Positions 1 to 10,296 are shown, counted from the stretch's first letter. The stretch is DNA of 64,000 nt from Rhodobacteraceae bacterium UBA2776 (GCA_002352425.1 DEIK01000118.1:74559-138558); one strand, 5' to 3'. The notes: a model not told the origin generated them from the letters alone. Made by a program: numbers and translations.

Positions 1-645
1 TTGCAAGTACAGCTCGGCCATAATTTGCGCGCGTTCCGCAGGTAAAACCACATCTGATTGGGCATTTTGGGCAAAAGACGGCCCCGAAAAAGTTAGGTCA
101 GTCAACGGCGAAAATGCAAAAACGCCAGCAGGCTGCGGCAATGACAGGCGGGTGATTTCCCCCAACAAGGCCAAAACCAAACCGCCACCGGCGCTATCGC
201 CCCCCAACACAATCTTGCCCGCGGGAATGTCGCGCGCCAGTACTGCTTGATAGGCAAAAACAGCATCATCAATCGCTGCGGGGAATGGGTTCTCCGGCGC
301 CAATCGGTATTTGGGCAGGCATGCAACCATGCCGGTCATGGCCGAAAGTCGGGCCAACATTGCGCGGTGGGTTTTGGGAGAGCCAAAAACATACCCGCCG
401 CCGTGAAAGTACAATATCACGCGGCCTTCGTCGGCGTTTTCTGAAATGGCCCAATGCGCGGAAATGGTCGCGTCACCGAATTTCAGGTCATCTACTTTGT
501 AACGGCTTTTTCGTGGGGGCCAAAAAAACAGCCGCGCTTTAACCTCAAACGGTTTGCGCAAATCGTCCGGGGCCTTGGCCCGCGCCATGCTTGGTCTTTC
601 AAATAGGCGCAGGAATACGTTCAGAATACGTAGCCGTATGCTCAC
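1..645 (-). CDS. alpha/beta hydrolase (HSL/acetyl-esterase type), 3' end outside window
   Basis: Serine hydrolase of the hormone-sensitive-lipase (alpha/beta hydrolase-3) family, probably a short-chain carboxylesterase; the substrate cannot be told. 215 codons are visible and the gene runs off the window edge. The oxyanion motif HGGGYVFGS lies near residue 81 and the nucleophile elbow GDSAGGG near 151; the catalytic Asp and His would lie beyond the edge. I chose a GTG start at 645, which overlaps the gshB stop as GTGA, because the residues between it and the first ATG (588) fit the amphipathic N-terminus usual in this family. It is the last visible gene of the rsmI-yraN-gshB operon. Family assignment is firm. 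Confidence 0.85.
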   Translation of the reverse strand, partial: MSIRLRILNVFLRLFERPSMARAKAPDDLRKPFEVKARLFFWPPRKSRYKVDDLKFGDATISAHWAISENADEGRVILYFHGGGYVFGSPKTHRAMLARLSAMTGMVACLPKYRLAPENPFPAAIDDAVFAYQAVLARDIPAGKIVLGGDSAGGGLVLALLGEITRLSLPQPAGVFAFSPLTDLTFSGPSFAQNAQSDVVLPAERAQIMAELYLQ

Positions 646-1583
646 GGGCGTTTAGCCTCAATCGCCTGCCAGATTTTTTCGGCGATGTTGGTGCCGTCAA
701 ACCTCTCAAGCTCCTGAATACCGGTGGGCGACGTCACGTTGATTTCGGTCAGATAGTCGCCGATGACGTCGATCCCGACGAAAACCTGGCCCTTTTCGCG
801 GAGCAATGGGCCGATGGCGTCACAGATTTCTTTGTCTCGCGCGGTGAGGCCGATCTTTTCGGGGCGTCCGCCGACGTGCATGTTGGAGCGGGTCTCGCCC
901 TTGGCAGGTACGCGGTTGATTGCGCCCACAGCTTCACCATCCACCAGAATAATCCGTTTGTCGCCGTTGGAAACATCGGGCAGGAATTTTTGGGCAATCA
1001 ATGGTTCGCGGTTGATGCCCATGAACAGCTCGTGCAGCGAGGTCAAGTTACGGTCGGCTTTGTCGAGCCGGAAAACCCCAGCGCCGCCATTTCCGTAAAG
1101 CGGCTTAAGGATGATGTCTCCGTGTTCGGCTTTGAATTCCTTGATGGTTTCCAGATCGCGGGCGATCATGGTGGGCGGAGTCAGGTCGGGGAATTGCAGC
1201 ACCAACAGTTTTTCTGGATAGTTACGAACCCAGAACGGGTCATTCACCACCAAGGTGTCGGGGTGGATCATATCCAACAGATGCGTGGTGGTGATGTAAC
1301 CCATGTCGAACGGTGGATCTTGACGCAACCAAACGACATCCCAATCGGCCAAGTCGATGTCCTGCTCTTCACCCAGCGTGAAATGATTGCCCTTTTCGCG
1401 GCGCACCGTCAAAGGCCAGCCGCGCGCCATCACGCGCCCAGTGCGGTAGGACAACTTGTCAGGTGTGTAGTAAAACAATTCATGCCCACGCGCCTGCGCC
1501 TCTTCGGCGATGCGAAATGAGCTGTCTGCGTCTATGTCAATCGGACCAATCGGGTCCATTTGGATGGCAACTTTCAACGACAT
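642..1583 (-). CDS. gshB: glutathione synthetase
   Basis: ATP-grasp ligase that joins gamma-glutamylcysteine and glycine to make glutathione in the cytoplasm. The 313-residue length is normal for bacterial GshB. The N-terminus [16 protein letters not shown] is typical; the ATP-grasp loop [12 protein letters not shown] is near residues 160-171, and a metal/ATP-binding segment with [14 protein letters not shown] near 283-297. An upstream in-frame ATG at 1604 would add seven residues, but the start at 1583 matches the family and has a GGGGA-type ribosome site just upstream. It sits between yraN (63-bp gap) and the hydrolase (4-bp overlap). Confidence 0.95.
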   Translation of the reverse strand: MSLKVAIQMDPIGPIDIDADSSFRIAEEAQARGHELFYYTPDKLSYRTGRVMARGWPLTVRREKGNHFTLGEEQDIDLADWDVVWLRQDPPFDMGYITTTHLLDMIHPDTLVVNDPFWVRNYPEKLLVLQFPDLTPPTMIARDLETIKEFKAEHGDIILKPLYGNGGAGVFRLDKADRNLTSLHELFMGINREPLIAQKFLPDVSNGDKRIILVDGEAVGAINRVPAKGETRSNMHVGGRPEKIGLTARDKEICDAIGPLLREKGQVFVGIDVIGDYLTEINVTSPTGIQELERFDGTNIAEKIWQAIEAKRP

Positions 1584-1646
1584 GGCTTTCCCCTTATGCA
1601 CCACCCCTACATGGCGTAGTGTAGCAAAGGGTTCAATGCTTAGACG

Positions 1647-2003
1647 TTAACAATGTCCAAACGCGTTCTCGATCACTTGGATTTGACCCACCTCGTCCAT
1701 CAAGGCCACATCAAAGCGCACGTTGGTATCCTGCCCCATAGGCTCACCTGCCAAAAACTCCGAGGCCGTATTATAAATGCGAGTCATTTGGCGTTGTGAG
1801 AGCTGTGCAGCGGCACGTTCAAAATCGCGACTTTTCTTAACTTCAACGAAAATCAAGCCGTCGCCGTCCCGCACCACGATATCAATTTCGCCACCTGCCC
1901 CGCGCCAACGCCGACCCGCTATTGCATAACCCGTTCGGGCGTAGTGGTTTTCAACGGCCCCTTCGGCGACCAAACCAGCGTGATATGATGTAAGTCCACT
2001 CAT
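1647..2003 (-). CDS. yraN: YraN/UPF0102 family endonuclease-fold protein
   Basis: Small protein of 118 residues in the UPF0102 family, which has a PD-(D/E)XK restriction-endonuclease-like fold. The motif GEIDIV (residues 38-43) followed by FVEVKK (52-57) gives the expected acidic/Lys set. The biological role is poorly defined; archaeal Holliday-junction resolvases share the fold. Its ATG overlaps the rsmI stop (ATGA at 2000-2003), so the two are probably translationally coupled; the rsmI-yraN pair is common in alphaproteobacteria. Confidence 0.9.
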   Translation of the reverse strand: MSGLTSYHAGLVAEGAVENHYARTGYAIAGRRWRGAGGEIDIVVRDGDGLIFVEVKKSRDFERAAAQLSQRQMTRIYNTASEFLAGEPMGQDTNVRFDVALMDEVGQIQVIENAFGHC

Positions 2004-2866
2004 TCTTTGTCCTTTTCCATCGCAAGCGCCGCTTGGTACACTTTACGGCGTTGTATACCCAAAGCCTCGGCCACAGCGGTGGCGGCATCCTTGATCCGCA
2101 TCGTTTTCAACGCCTCAGACAATGCATCCTCCATGGTTTGTTCTGAAACGGCACTGACACGTGCCCGATCCACCAAAACCACAATTTCACCTTTCACGTT
2201 GCGATCAGTGAAAGACACCACCAGTTCATCCAAGGTCCCGCGCGAGATCTCTTCAAAACGCTTCGTCAGTTCGCGACAGACGGCAGCCTGTCGTTCCCCG
2301 CCCAATGTTTGCACCAAATCTCCTAACATTGCGTGAATACGTTTGGGCGATTCGTAGAACACCAAGGTTCCTGGGACCTCGGCGAATTCTTCAAAGAAAC
2401 GTCGGCGCGCGCCTTTTGCATTTGGCGCAAAGCCCGCAAAGAAAAACCTGTCTGTCGGCAGCCCCGCCACGGTCAGTGCCGCAACCACCGCTGAAGGGCC
2501 CGGCGCGCCGATCACCTGAATTCCCGCATCAATCGCGGCCCGTCCCAGTGCATAGCCCGGATCAGCCACCAGCGGCGTTCCCGCTTCAGACACATAGACC
2601 AGAGATTTGCCTTCTTTGAGCAATCGTATCAGGCGTGGGCGCACCTGCCCGCCATTGTGATCATGGTAGGAAATCACCGGCCTGTCTCCCAGCGGAATGC
2701 CGTGAATTTCCATTAGTCGTTTTGCAGTACGGGTATCTTCCGCCGCGATCGCATCGGCTGAGGCCAATATATCCAAACCACGCAAAGTGATGTCGCGCGC
2801 CGTCCCGATCGGGGTCGCCACAAAGTACAGACCGGCAGAGAGTTGCTTCTTTTCAAAATTTGCCAA
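2000..2866 (-). CDS. rsmI: 16S rRNA (cytidine1402-2'-O)-methyltransferase
   Basis: SAM-dependent (tetrapyrrole methylase fold) enzyme that 2'-O-methylates C1402 in the 16S rRNA decoding centre. At 288 residues it is full length. Visible signatures are YFVATPIGTARDITLRGL near the N-terminus, AEDTRTAKRL, VSEAGTPLVADPGY, GAPGPSAVVAAL and FYESPKRI. The usual VSDAGTP reads VSEAGTP here, a conservative change. It heads the minus-strand operon rsmI-yraN-gshB-hydrolase and is divergent from the lipoprotein gene that starts at 2957. Confidence 0.95.
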   Translation of the reverse strand: MANFEKKQLSAGLYFVATPIGTARDITLRGLDILASADAIAAEDTRTAKRLMEIHGIPLGDRPVISYHDHNGGQVRPRLIRLLKEGKSLVYVSEAGTPLVADPGYALGRAAIDAGIQVIGAPGPSAVVAALTVAGLPTDRFFFAGFAPNAKGARRRFFEEFAEVPGTLVFYESPKRIHAMLGDLVQTLGGERQAAVCRELTKRFEEISRGTLDELVVSFTDRNVKGEIVVLVDRARVSAVSEQTMEDALSEALKTMRIKDAATAVAEALGIQRRKVYQAALAMEKDKE

Positions 2867-2956
2867 ATCACAGCCTCATAGCGTTTACTATTTCCAAGCA
2901 AACGCATAGGCTTGCTCTGCCTGAATCATTACGCGCAAGGGAGCGGGGATCAACCT

Positions 2957-4141
2957 ATGTTTTCATTATTGAGTATGTCCAAGAAGTTTACGGGGCGCAT
3001 TGTTGCCCTGATGTCGATCATTTGGTTGGCCGCCTGTCAGCCCATCAGCCTAAGTGGTGGTGGTAGTGGCGGACAGCGTATCGACCCGAAAGCCCCTGTG
3101 CCCGTCGCCCTTCTGGTCCCCGGTGGATCAGGCAATGGCGGCGATGATTTACTGGCCAAAAACCTTGAAAATGCCGCCCGTTTGGCGATGGCTGATTTGC
3201 AAGGTGTGAAAATTGATCTGCGGGTTTATAACACGGCAGGCAACCCAACACAGGCCGCATCTGTCGCGACAAAGGCTGTGAACGATGGTGCCAAGATTAT
3301 CATTGGGCCGCTTTATGCCGAAGCAGCCAACGCCGTCGGTCTTGCGGTTGCGGATCGCAATGTGAATGTGCTTGCGTTTTCGAACAATGCTCAGATTGCT
3401 GGTGGTAACGTCTTCATTCTGGGTCACACGTTCCAAAACACCGCGAACCGTCTGGTTCAATTCGCCAAACAACAAGGCCGTGGCAACATCATGACGGTCC
3501 ACGCCCGCACAAATGCCGGCGAAGTAGGGCGCGCCGCGATTGCTGGCGCCATCGCCAATGCAGGCGCAACCCAAGCCGGCGTGGGATCCTATGAATTTTC
3601 ACAAGAAGGTATCACAAGCGCAGTTCCTGGTATTGCCAACACAATCCGCAGTTCAGGCGCACAGGCTGTGTTCTTTACATCCGACACTGCAGGGGCTTTG
3701 CCGTTGCTAATCCAAATGCTGCCGGAAAATGGTGTGGACCGGAACATCGTCAAGTTCATCGGTTTAACACGGTGGGATATCCCGGCCCAAACGCTGGGCT
3801 TGCCCGGCGCGCAAGGTGGCTGGTTCGCCCTGCCTCACCCCGGTATGAGCGCCAAATTCAATTCACGTTACAGCGCTGCCTACGGCCAACCGCCCCATGC
3901 GATTGCCAATCTGTCTTATGACGCCATTGCTGCGATTGGCGCACTTGCCAAAGCGGGCAAAAGCAACGCTCTGACGGTTTCGGGGCTGACCCAAGGGTCC
4001 GGCTTTGTCGGTGCCAGCGGCATATTCCGCTTGCGCGCGGACGGCACCAACCAACGCGGGCTTGCGGTGGCGCAAATCCAGAACAGCCAAATCGTTATCG
4101 TTGACGCTGCACCCAGCAGCTTTGGCGGTCCGGGCTTTTAG
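2957..4141 (+). CDS. penicillin-binding-protein activator-like lipoprotein (LppC/LpoA type)
   Basis: Periplasmic lipoprotein with a type 1 periplasmic-binding-protein fold, related to LpoA/LppC. The N-terminus has a basic stretch, a hydrophobic core and the lipobox LAAC, giving Cys as the lipidated residue. The body has alternating beta-alpha segments such as VPVALLVPGG and GAKIIIGPLYAEA. I chose the ATG at 2957 because AAGGGAGCGGGG precedes it at a workable distance; 2912 and 2975 are alternatives. E. coli LpoA activates PBP1A, and with murJ two genes downstream a cell-wall role is plausible. It lacks E. coli LpoA's N-terminal TPR domain, so a direct PBP role is inference. Confidence 0.8.
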   Translation: MFSLLSMSKKFTGRIVALMSIIWLAACQPISLSGGGSGGQRIDPKAPVPVALLVPGGSGNGGDDLLAKNLENAARLAMADLQGVKIDLRVYNTAGNPTQAASVATKAVNDGAKIIIGPLYAEAANAVGLAVADRNVNVLAFSNNAQIAGGNVFILGHTFQNTANRLVQFAKQQGRGNIMTVHARTNAGEVGRAAIAGAIANAGATQAGVGSYEFSQEGITSAVPGIANTIRSSGAQAVFFTSDTAGALPLLIQMLPENGVDRNIVKFIGLTRWDIPAQTLGLPGAQGGWFALPHPGMSAKFNSRYSAAYGQPPHAIANLSYDAIAAIGALAKAGKSNALTVSGLTQGSGFVGASGIFRLRADGTNQRGLAVAQIQNSQIVIVDAAPSSFGGPGF

Positions 4142-4152
4142 ATCAGGTACAG

Positions 4153-6924
4153 ATGAACACGCACACCAATTTGTTTTCACCGGACAGCATGATTTGTCCG
4201 GCGAATGCCATTTTCAACCTAGAGGCCGCATGGGAAACCCTTGAGGCCACATTTCTTGAAGCCAAAGACGGGCGTGCAATCCGCAATGCAACCGTCGCCT
4301 ATCTGATGGAGGCGCGCAAAAACGGCAATGCCGCCATCGAGGCTGCCTTTGCCGCGGATCCAATCGCCGCCCACCGCACCACACGCGCCTATGCCTATCT
4401 GGCCGATTGCATTGTCAAAACCATCTTTCAGGTCGCCACCACGCGGCTGCATAAACTCGCCAACCCGACCGACGCTGAACGCTTGTCAGTGGTGGCCGTG
4501 GGCGGATCTGGTCGCGCCGAAATGGCCCCGCATTCCGACATCGACCTGTTGTTCCTGACCCCCTACAAAATGACCGCATGGGCCGAGAGCGTGATTGAAT
4601 CCATGCTCTATATGCTGTGGGATTTGCGCCTGAAGGTCGGCCATTCCAGTCGTACCATCAAGGATTGCGTTCGCTTGGGGAGCGAGGATTTCACCATCCG
4701 CACCGCCCTGCTGGAAGAGCGTTTTTTGACGGGTGATGCGGCCTTGGCCGAGGAATTGCCTGACGTACTGTGGCACGAACTATTTCGCAACACCGGCCCT
4801 GAATTTGTCGAAGCCAAGCTGGAAGAGCGCTCCACGCGTCACAAAAAGCAAGGCGGTCAGCGTTACATGGTCGAGCCCAATGTGAAAGAGGGCAAGGGCG
4901 GGCTGCGCGACCTACAATCCTTGTTCTGGATAGCCAAATACATTCACCGCGTCGATGATGTGGCTGATCTAATCCCACTGGGACTGTTCACCCAAGACGA
5001 GTATGACCGTTTTTCCGAAGCTGAAAACTTCCTTTGGGCCACGCGTTGCCATCTGCATTTGGTCACAGGGCGTGCGATGGAGCAATTGACGTTTGATCTG
5101 CAGGTCGATGTGGCAGCGCGCATGGGCTATGTTGATCGTGGTGGTCGGCGGGCTGTTGAGCATTTCATGCAGGACTATTTTCGTCACGCCACCCATGTTG
5201 GCGACCTGACCCGCATTTTCCTAACCTTCCTAGAGGCCAGCCACGTCAAAAAAGAACCCCGTTTGATGCGGTTTTTGCGGCGGCGCAAAAAGGCCAAGGC
5301 TGGCTATGTGATTGTGCAAAACCGTCTGAACATCGAAGATGAGGAAGCGTTCCTTGCTGACAAGTTGAACATCCTGCGCCTGTTTGAAGAAGCTTTGCGC
5401 ACAGGGGTTTTGATCCACCCTGACGCGATGCGTCTGGTGGTGGCGAACTTTGATCTGATAGACGACGAGATGCGCCGCGACAAAGAAGCGACGCGCATAT
5501 TCCTTGATCTGATGCTGAAACACGGCAACCCCGAACGCGCCCTGCGTCGGATGAACGAGTTGGGTGTTTTATCGGCCTTCATCCCCGAGTTCGAGACCAT
5601 TGTGGCGATGATGCAGTTCAACATGTATCACTCCTATACTGTGGATGAACACACCATTCAGTGCATCTCGACCCTTGCGCAGATTGAACGCGAAGAGCTG
5701 GTCGAAGAACTGCCGGTGGCGTCCGGAATCCTAAAGGCGGGCGTCAATCGCAAGATCTTGTATGTGGCGCTGCTGCTGCATGACATCGGCAAGGGGCGTG
5801 ACGAAGACCACTCGATCCTTGGGGCCAAAATGGCCCGCACCATTGCGCCGCGTTTGGGGTTAAAGCCGGACGAGTGCAAGATTGTCGAATGGCTGGTGCG
5901 CAATCATTTGCTGATGTCCGATGTCGCCCAGAAACGCGACATTTCCGACCCACGCACCATTCGCGGGTTTGCCAAGGCGGTGAAGAACAAGGAGCAGTTG
6001 GATTTACTAACCGTTCTGACGGTTTGCGACATTCGCGGCGTTGGACCTGATACCTGGAACAACTGGAAAGCGATGCTGATCCGGCGGTTGTATTCTGACA
6101 CCGAAATGGCGTTGGAAAACGGTATGGAAGCCCTCAACAGAACTGTGCGCGAAAAAGCGGCCCAAAAGGCGCTGCGTCTGGCGTTGGCGGATTGGGACAA
6201 GGCCGATCTGAAGCTCGAAATCGCTCGCCATTACAGCCCTTATTGGCAAGGGTTGCAAGCGGCGGGACATATAACCTTTGCTAATTTGTTGCGGGGGCTG
6301 ACCGAAGATGAAATTCGCATTGACCTACAGCCCGACGTGGATCGTGACGCGACCCAAGCCAGCTTTGTTTTGGCCGATCACCCGGGTATTTTCTCGCGAC
6401 TTGCGGGGGCTTTGGCACTGGTTGGGGCCAATGTGGTCGATGCCCGGACCTATACGTCTAAGGACGGGTATGCCACTGCGGTGTTCTGGATACAGGACGC
6501 GGATGGGTCGCCTTATGAAGGACCGCGTCTAAAACGCCTTCGCAAAATGATCGACCAGACCCTGAAAGGCGAGGTCGTTGCAGGCGATGCGCTGAAATCC
6601 CGCGACAAGATCAAGAAACGCGAACGCGCTTTCAAGGTACCGACCACCATCACCTTTGATAACGAGGGCAGCGAGATTTACACGATCATCGAGGTCGACA
6701 CCCGCGATCGCCCGGCTCTGTTGTTCGATCTGACCCGCACCTTAGCCCATGCCAATGTCTACATCGCCTCGGCGGTGATTGCGACCTATGGGGAACAGGT
6801 GGTGGATACGTTCTATGTCAAAGACATGTTCGGTCTGAAATACCACGAGGAAAGCCGCCAAAACATGCTAAAGGATCGCCTGAAAGAATCTATTGCGGCA
6901 GGTTCTAAAAGGGCGCAGGAATAA
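4153..6924 (+). CDS. glnD: bifunctional [protein-PII] uridylyltransferase / uridylyl-removing enzyme
   Basis: Senses glutamine and controls nitrogen assimilation by adding UMP to, or removing it from, PII proteins. The 923 residues hold a nucleotidyltransferase domain (GGSGRAEMAPHSDIDLL near 117), a middle GlnE/GlnD linker, an HD phosphohydrolase domain (LLLHDIGKGRDEDHS near 540) and two C-terminal ACT domains (starting near 740 and 840) that bind glutamine. All key catalytic motifs are intact. It starts 11 bp after the lipoprotein gene and its stop overlaps the murJ start by one base (TAATG), so this is one transcription unit. Confidence 0.96.
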   Translation: MNTHTNLFSPDSMICPANAIFNLEAAWETLEATFLEAKDGRAIRNATVAYLMEARKNGNAAIEAAFAADPIAAHRTTRAYAYLADCIVKTIFQVATTRLHKLANPTDAERLSVVAVGGSGRAEMAPHSDIDLLFLTPYKMTAWAESVIESMLYMLWDLRLKVGHSSRTIKDCVRLGSEDFTIRTALLEERFLTGDAALAEELPDVLWHELFRNTGPEFVEAKLEERSTRHKKQGGQRYMVEPNVKEGKGGLRDLQSLFWIAKYIHRVDDVADLIPLGLFTQDEYDRFSEAENFLWATRCHLHLVTGRAMEQLTFDLQVDVAARMGYVDRGGRRAVEHFMQDYFRHATHVGDLTRIFLTFLEASHVKKEPRLMRFLRRRKKAKAGYVIVQNRLNIEDEEAFLADKLNILRLFEEALRTGVLIHPDAMRLVVANFDLIDDEMRRDKEATRIFLDLMLKHGNPERALRRMNELGVLSAFIPEFETIVAMMQFNMYHSYTVDEHTIQCISTLAQIEREELVEELPVASGILKAGVNRKILYVALLLHDIGKGRDEDHSILGAKMARTIAPRLGLKPDECKIVEWLVRNHLLMSDVAQKRDISDPRTIRGFAKAVKNKEQLDLLTVLTVCDIRGVGPDTWNNWKAMLIRRLYSDTEMALENGMEALNRTVREKAAQKALRLALADWDKADLKLEIARHYSPYWQGLQAAGHITFANLLRGLTEDEIRIDLQPDVDRDATQASFVLADHPGIFSRLAGALALVGANVVDARTYTSKDGYATAVFWIQDADGSPYEGPRLKRLRKMIDQTLKGEVVAGDALKSRDKIKKRERAFKVPTTITFDNEGSEIYTIIEVDTRDRPALLFDLTRTLAHANVYIASAVIATYGEQVVDTFYVKDMFGLKYHEESRQNMLKDRLKESIAAGSKRAQE

Positions 6925-8477
6925 TGAGTTCAGGTAAACGCATGCTGGGCGGGTTTTTAACCGTCGGCAGCTGGACGTTGCTAAGCCGCGTATTGGGTTT
7001 TGCCCGCGACGTGATGATTGCGGCGTTTTTGGGCACGGGTCCAGCCGCGCAGGCGTTTATCGTGGCATTTTCGCTGCCCAATATGTTTCGTCGCTTTTTT
7101 GCCGAGGGCGCGTTCAACATGGCCTTTGTGCCGATGTTTTCCAAGAAACTGGAGGCCGATGACGACCCACTGGGGTTCGCCCGCGATGCTTTCAGTGGGC
7201 TTGCCACAGTTTTGATCGTCTTTACCGTGGTGGCGATGTTCGCGATGCCGTGGCTGGTTTGGGCGATGGCCAGCGGGTTTGTTGGCGATGAACGGTTTGA
7301 TCTGTCGGTCACGTACGGACGTATAGCCTTCCCTTATATCCTGTTCATATCGCTCGCGGCGCTGTTGTCAGGCGTGTTGAATGCGATGCGCCGTTTTACC
7401 GCCGCCGCGGCCGCGCCGGTGTTGCTGAACGTCATCTTTATTGCAGCTCTCGTTGCCAGTAGCGCGATGGGTTGGGACATTGGTTTGATATTGGCGTGGA
7501 TGGTGCCACTTGCCGGTATCGCGCAATTGGCGCTGGTCTGGGTGGCCGCCAGTCGCGCTGGGTTTACCCTGACGCCGAAACGGCCTGTGCTGACACCCGA
7601 TCTAAAACGTCTGGCAATCATCGCCGCCCCCGCCGCGCTTGCGGGGGGGGTAGTCCAGGTTAATCTGCTGGTCGGACGCCAGGTTGCCAGCCAATTCGAT
7701 TCCGCTGTTGCTTGGCTGTATAACGCCGACCGGTTGTATCAATTGCCGCTGGGTGTGGTCGGTATAGCCATCGGCATAGTTTTGCTCCCTGAATTGTCGC
7801 GCCGCCTACAGGCCGGTGACGAGACCGGCGGCCAAGACGCTTTCTCACGTGCCGGTGAAATCTCGCTGGCGCTGACAATCCCTGCGGCTGTGGCCTTGGT
7901 GGTGATCCCGCTGCCACTGGTTGAGGTGTTGTTTCAACGCGGGCTTTTCGGCCCCGACGACACGGCTGCCACCGCTGCCGCCGTACAAATCTACGGTCTT
8001 GGCCTGCCCGCCTTTGTGCTGCAAAAAATCTATCAACCGCTGTTTTTTGCCCGCGCCGACACCAAACGCCCGTTTTACTATGCACTGGTGGCGATGGTGA
8101 TCAATGCCGCGTTGGCCATTGGGCTTGCCCCGACCATCGGCTATCTGGCCGCCGCCATCGGGGCAACATTGGCCAGCTGGGGCATGGTCGTCCTGTTGTG
8201 GCTTGGGTCACGCAAAATGGGCATTTCAGCGCGGCTGGATAGACGGTTTCGCGCGCGCATTTGGCGCATCACGGTCGCATCCCTTTTGATGGGCGTGGTG
8301 CTGATCGCTGCGCAACTGGTGTTGAACCCGATGTTCGTGGCGGGCGCATGGCGTTACCTTGCGCTGACCCTGTTGGTGTTGATCGGCATCCTGAGCTATT
8401 TTGGCACTGGCCAATTGATTGGCGCGTTCAAAATCTCGGACTTCCGCCGCTCAATGCGCCGGTCGGGGCGCCGTTAA
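6924..8477 (+). CDS. murJ: lipid II flippase MurJ
   Basis: Multi-pass inner-membrane protein (517 residues, MOP/MviN superfamily, about 14 helices) that flips lipid II for peptidoglycan synthesis. The N-terminus GGFLTVGSWTLLSRVLGFARD and the segment FRRFFAEGAFNMAFVPMFS are diagnostic MviN signatures. The ATG overlaps the glnD stop by one base. The gene ends convergently with the rhomboid-like gene: the two TAA stops share a TTAA core (8474-8477). Confidence 0.95.
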   Translation: MSSGKRMLGGFLTVGSWTLLSRVLGFARDVMIAAFLGTGPAAQAFIVAFSLPNMFRRFFAEGAFNMAFVPMFSKKLEADDDPLGFARDAFSGLATVLIVFTVVAMFAMPWLVWAMASGFVGDERFDLSVTYGRIAFPYILFISLAALLSGVLNAMRRFTAAAAAPVLLNVIFIAALVASSAMGWDIGLILAWMVPLAGIAQLALVWVAASRAGFTLTPKRPVLTPDLKRLAIIAAPAALAGGVVQVNLLVGRQVASQFDSAVAWLYNADRLYQLPLGVVGIAIGIVLLPELSRRLQAGDETGGQDAFSRAGEISLALTIPAAVALVVIPLPLVEVLFQRGLFGPDDTAATAAAVQIYGLGLPAFVLQKIYQPLFFARADTKRPFYYALVAMVINAALAIGLAPTIGYLAAAIGATLASWGMVVLLWLGSRKMGISARLDRRFRARIWRITVASLLMGVVLIAAQLVLNPMFVAGAWRYLALTLLVLIGILSYFGTGQLIGAFKISDFRRSMRRSGRR

Positions 8478-9160
8478 CGCCGTCGCAGCTTGTTTACCAC
8501 CCGCGACCAGCCACCTGGGCTGACCACAAATGACACCAGAAATCCGGTGGCAAATCCGGCTACATCAGCGATCCAATCTGGTCCGCCACCAAAGAACACG
8601 CCGAATATAAGTTGAATGAACAGCAAGAATCCGATCAGCGTGAAGGCCGAGAGTTGGTTGGCGCCGTGCCGGGCCAGATCAACCCATAGCAAAAACGTGA
8701 AGGCCCCGATTAGCCCGTAGACCGCTGGGTAGGCGCCGATCAACGGCATGCGACTGTCGACAAATATCCCATAGACCATGGCCCCAACGATGCTTGCGGC
8801 AAAAAACACCAGCAGCACCGCCCACCAGCGAAATATTTCACCAACGAATTTGCCCAGCGCCAGCAATAGCACGACCGCAAATATCATATGGGTGAAGCTG
8901 ACGTGAATGAACGGATAGGTTATGAACCTCAACAGATGTTCGGCCGGATAGCGGCTGGTCTCGATCATCCTATCGAACAACAACCCTGACGGTGTGTAAC
9001 TGCCAATCGCCGCTGAGCGCCAACCGATGGCCTCGGCCCCGCCGATCAAGCCGCGCGCCCCTAGATTAAACGCCGCCTCGACCAAAAATATCGTCAGCGC
9101 CAGCACCACCACAACGGGGGGCAATGGATTCACAGGGGAAACAACGGGATTACTGCTCAT
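8474..9160 (-). CDS. rhomboid-fold membrane protein with all catalytic residues replaced (pseudoprotease)
   Basis: 228-residue, six-helix-type membrane protein of the rhomboid superfamily. The TM2 pattern FIHVSFTHMIFAV keeps the two structural His (86, 91) but has Ala95 where the oxyanion Asn sits. The Ser motif GxSG reads GAYPAVYG (142-149), with Tyr144 at the catalytic Ser position. The TM6 His motif reads DVAGF, with Asp199 at the His position. Spacing matches GlpG H145/H150/N154, S201 and H254, so the fold call is sound and proteolysis is not expected. The ATG at 9160 has an AAGGAG site; it lies divergent from trpS (80 bp apart). Confidence 0.8.
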   Translation of the reverse strand: MSSNPVVSPVNPLPPVVVVLALTIFLVEAAFNLGARGLIGGAEAIGWRSAAIGSYTPSGLLFDRMIETSRYPAEHLLRFITYPFIHVSFTHMIFAVVLLLALGKFVGEIFRWWAVLLVFFAASIVGAMVYGIFVDSRMPLIGAYPAVYGLIGAFTFLLWVDLARHGANQLSAFTLIGFLLFIQLIFGVFFGGGPDWIADVAGFATGFLVSFVVSPGGWSRVVNKLRRR

Positions 9161-9239
9161 CGAATAGGCTCCTTTGGTTGACGGCCCTTGCGCCCATAGG
9201 TAAGCCAAACCACCAGTAGAATCCAGACGGAGAATTATC

Positions 9240-10256
9240 ATGACAGAGGTGGTCCATACACCCCGCGTCTTTTCAGGCATCCAGCCATCCGGCGGCCTGA
9301 CCCTTGGCAACTATTTGGGCGCGATCAAGCGCTTTGTGTCGATGCAAGACAGCGGCGTCGAAACCATTTATTGCATGGTCGACATGCACGCCATCACCGT
9401 CTGGCAGGACCCGGCTGATTTGCGCCGTGCCACACGCGAGCTGTGCGCAGGCTATATCGCCGCTGGTTTGGACCCTGCCAAGTCGACGCTGTTCAATCAG
9501 TCACAAGTTTCGGCCCATGCCGAACTGGGTTGGATTTTCAGCTGCGTCGCCCGTATGGGCTGGTTGAACCGAATGACCCAGTTCAAGGACAAAGCCGGTA
9601 AAAACCGCGAGAATGCCTCTGTGGGGTTGTTCAGCTATCCGGCGCTGATGGCGGCGGATATTTTGGTTTATCACGCGACACATGTTCCGGTCGGCGAGGA
9701 CCAAAAGCAACATATCGAGCTGACCCGCGATATTGCGGCCAAGTTCAACCATGACTATGGCGTTGATTTCTTTCCGATCACCGAACCGGTGATCGAGGGC
9801 GAAGCGACCCGTGTTATGTCCTTACGGGACGGATCCAAAAAGATGTCCAAGTCTGACCCCTCAGACAAAAGCCGCATCAACATGACCGATGGTGCGGACG
9901 CAATTGCACAGAAAATCCGCAAGGCAAAATCCGATGCAGATGGGTTGCCATCTGACGCCGATGGGCTGAAAGGGCGCACCGAGGCCACCAATCTGGTGAA
10001 CATTTACGCGGCCTTGGCGGATATGTCGGTGGATCAGGTGTTGGCCGATGTTGGTGGCAAACAGTTCTCGGAGTTCAAACCGATGCTGGCCGATTTGGCG
10101 GTTGCCAAGCTGTCGCCGATTTCAACTGAAATGGCGCGGCTGATGCAAACCCCTGACGAGATCGACAAGATCCTGCGCTCCGGGGCCGACAAAGCACGTG
10201 CGATTGCCGATCCTATTTTGGCGCAGACGTTGGATATTGTCGGGATGGTGCGGTAA
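9240..10256 (+). CDS. trpS: tryptophanyl-tRNA synthetase
   Basis: Class I aminoacyl-tRNA synthetase charging tRNA-Trp. It has 338 residues, the usual length. The HIGH-equivalent is [16 protein letters not shown] (about residues 13-28) and KMSKS is intact near 201-205. The ATG follows a poor ribosome site (GGAGAATTATC) but the N-terminus matches the family. Downstream is a palindromic hairpin, then a convergent cupin gene. Confidence 0.96.
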   Translation: MTEVVHTPRVFSGIQPSGGLTLGNYLGAIKRFVSMQDSGVETIYCMVDMHAITVWQDPADLRRATRELCAGYIAAGLDPAKSTLFNQSQVSAHAELGWIFSCVARMGWLNRMTQFKDKAGKNRENASVGLFSYPALMAADILVYHATHVPVGEDQKQHIELTRDIAAKFNHDYGVDFFPITEPVIEGEATRVMSLRDGSKKMSKSDPSDKSRINMTDGADAIAQKIRKAKSDADGLPSDADGLKGRTEATNLVNIYAALADMSVDQVLADVGGKQFSEFKPMLADLAVAKLSPISTEMARLMQTPDEIDKILRSGADKARAIADPILAQTLDIVGMVR

Positions 10257-10296
10257 GGGCCAAGCCCCAACCACACAAACACTTACACAATTAGGA

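Noticed and set aside
591..1520. 309-residue open frame antisense to gshB
   Set aside because: Mirror of a strongly coding gene; its translation has no recognisable domain and arises from codon bias.
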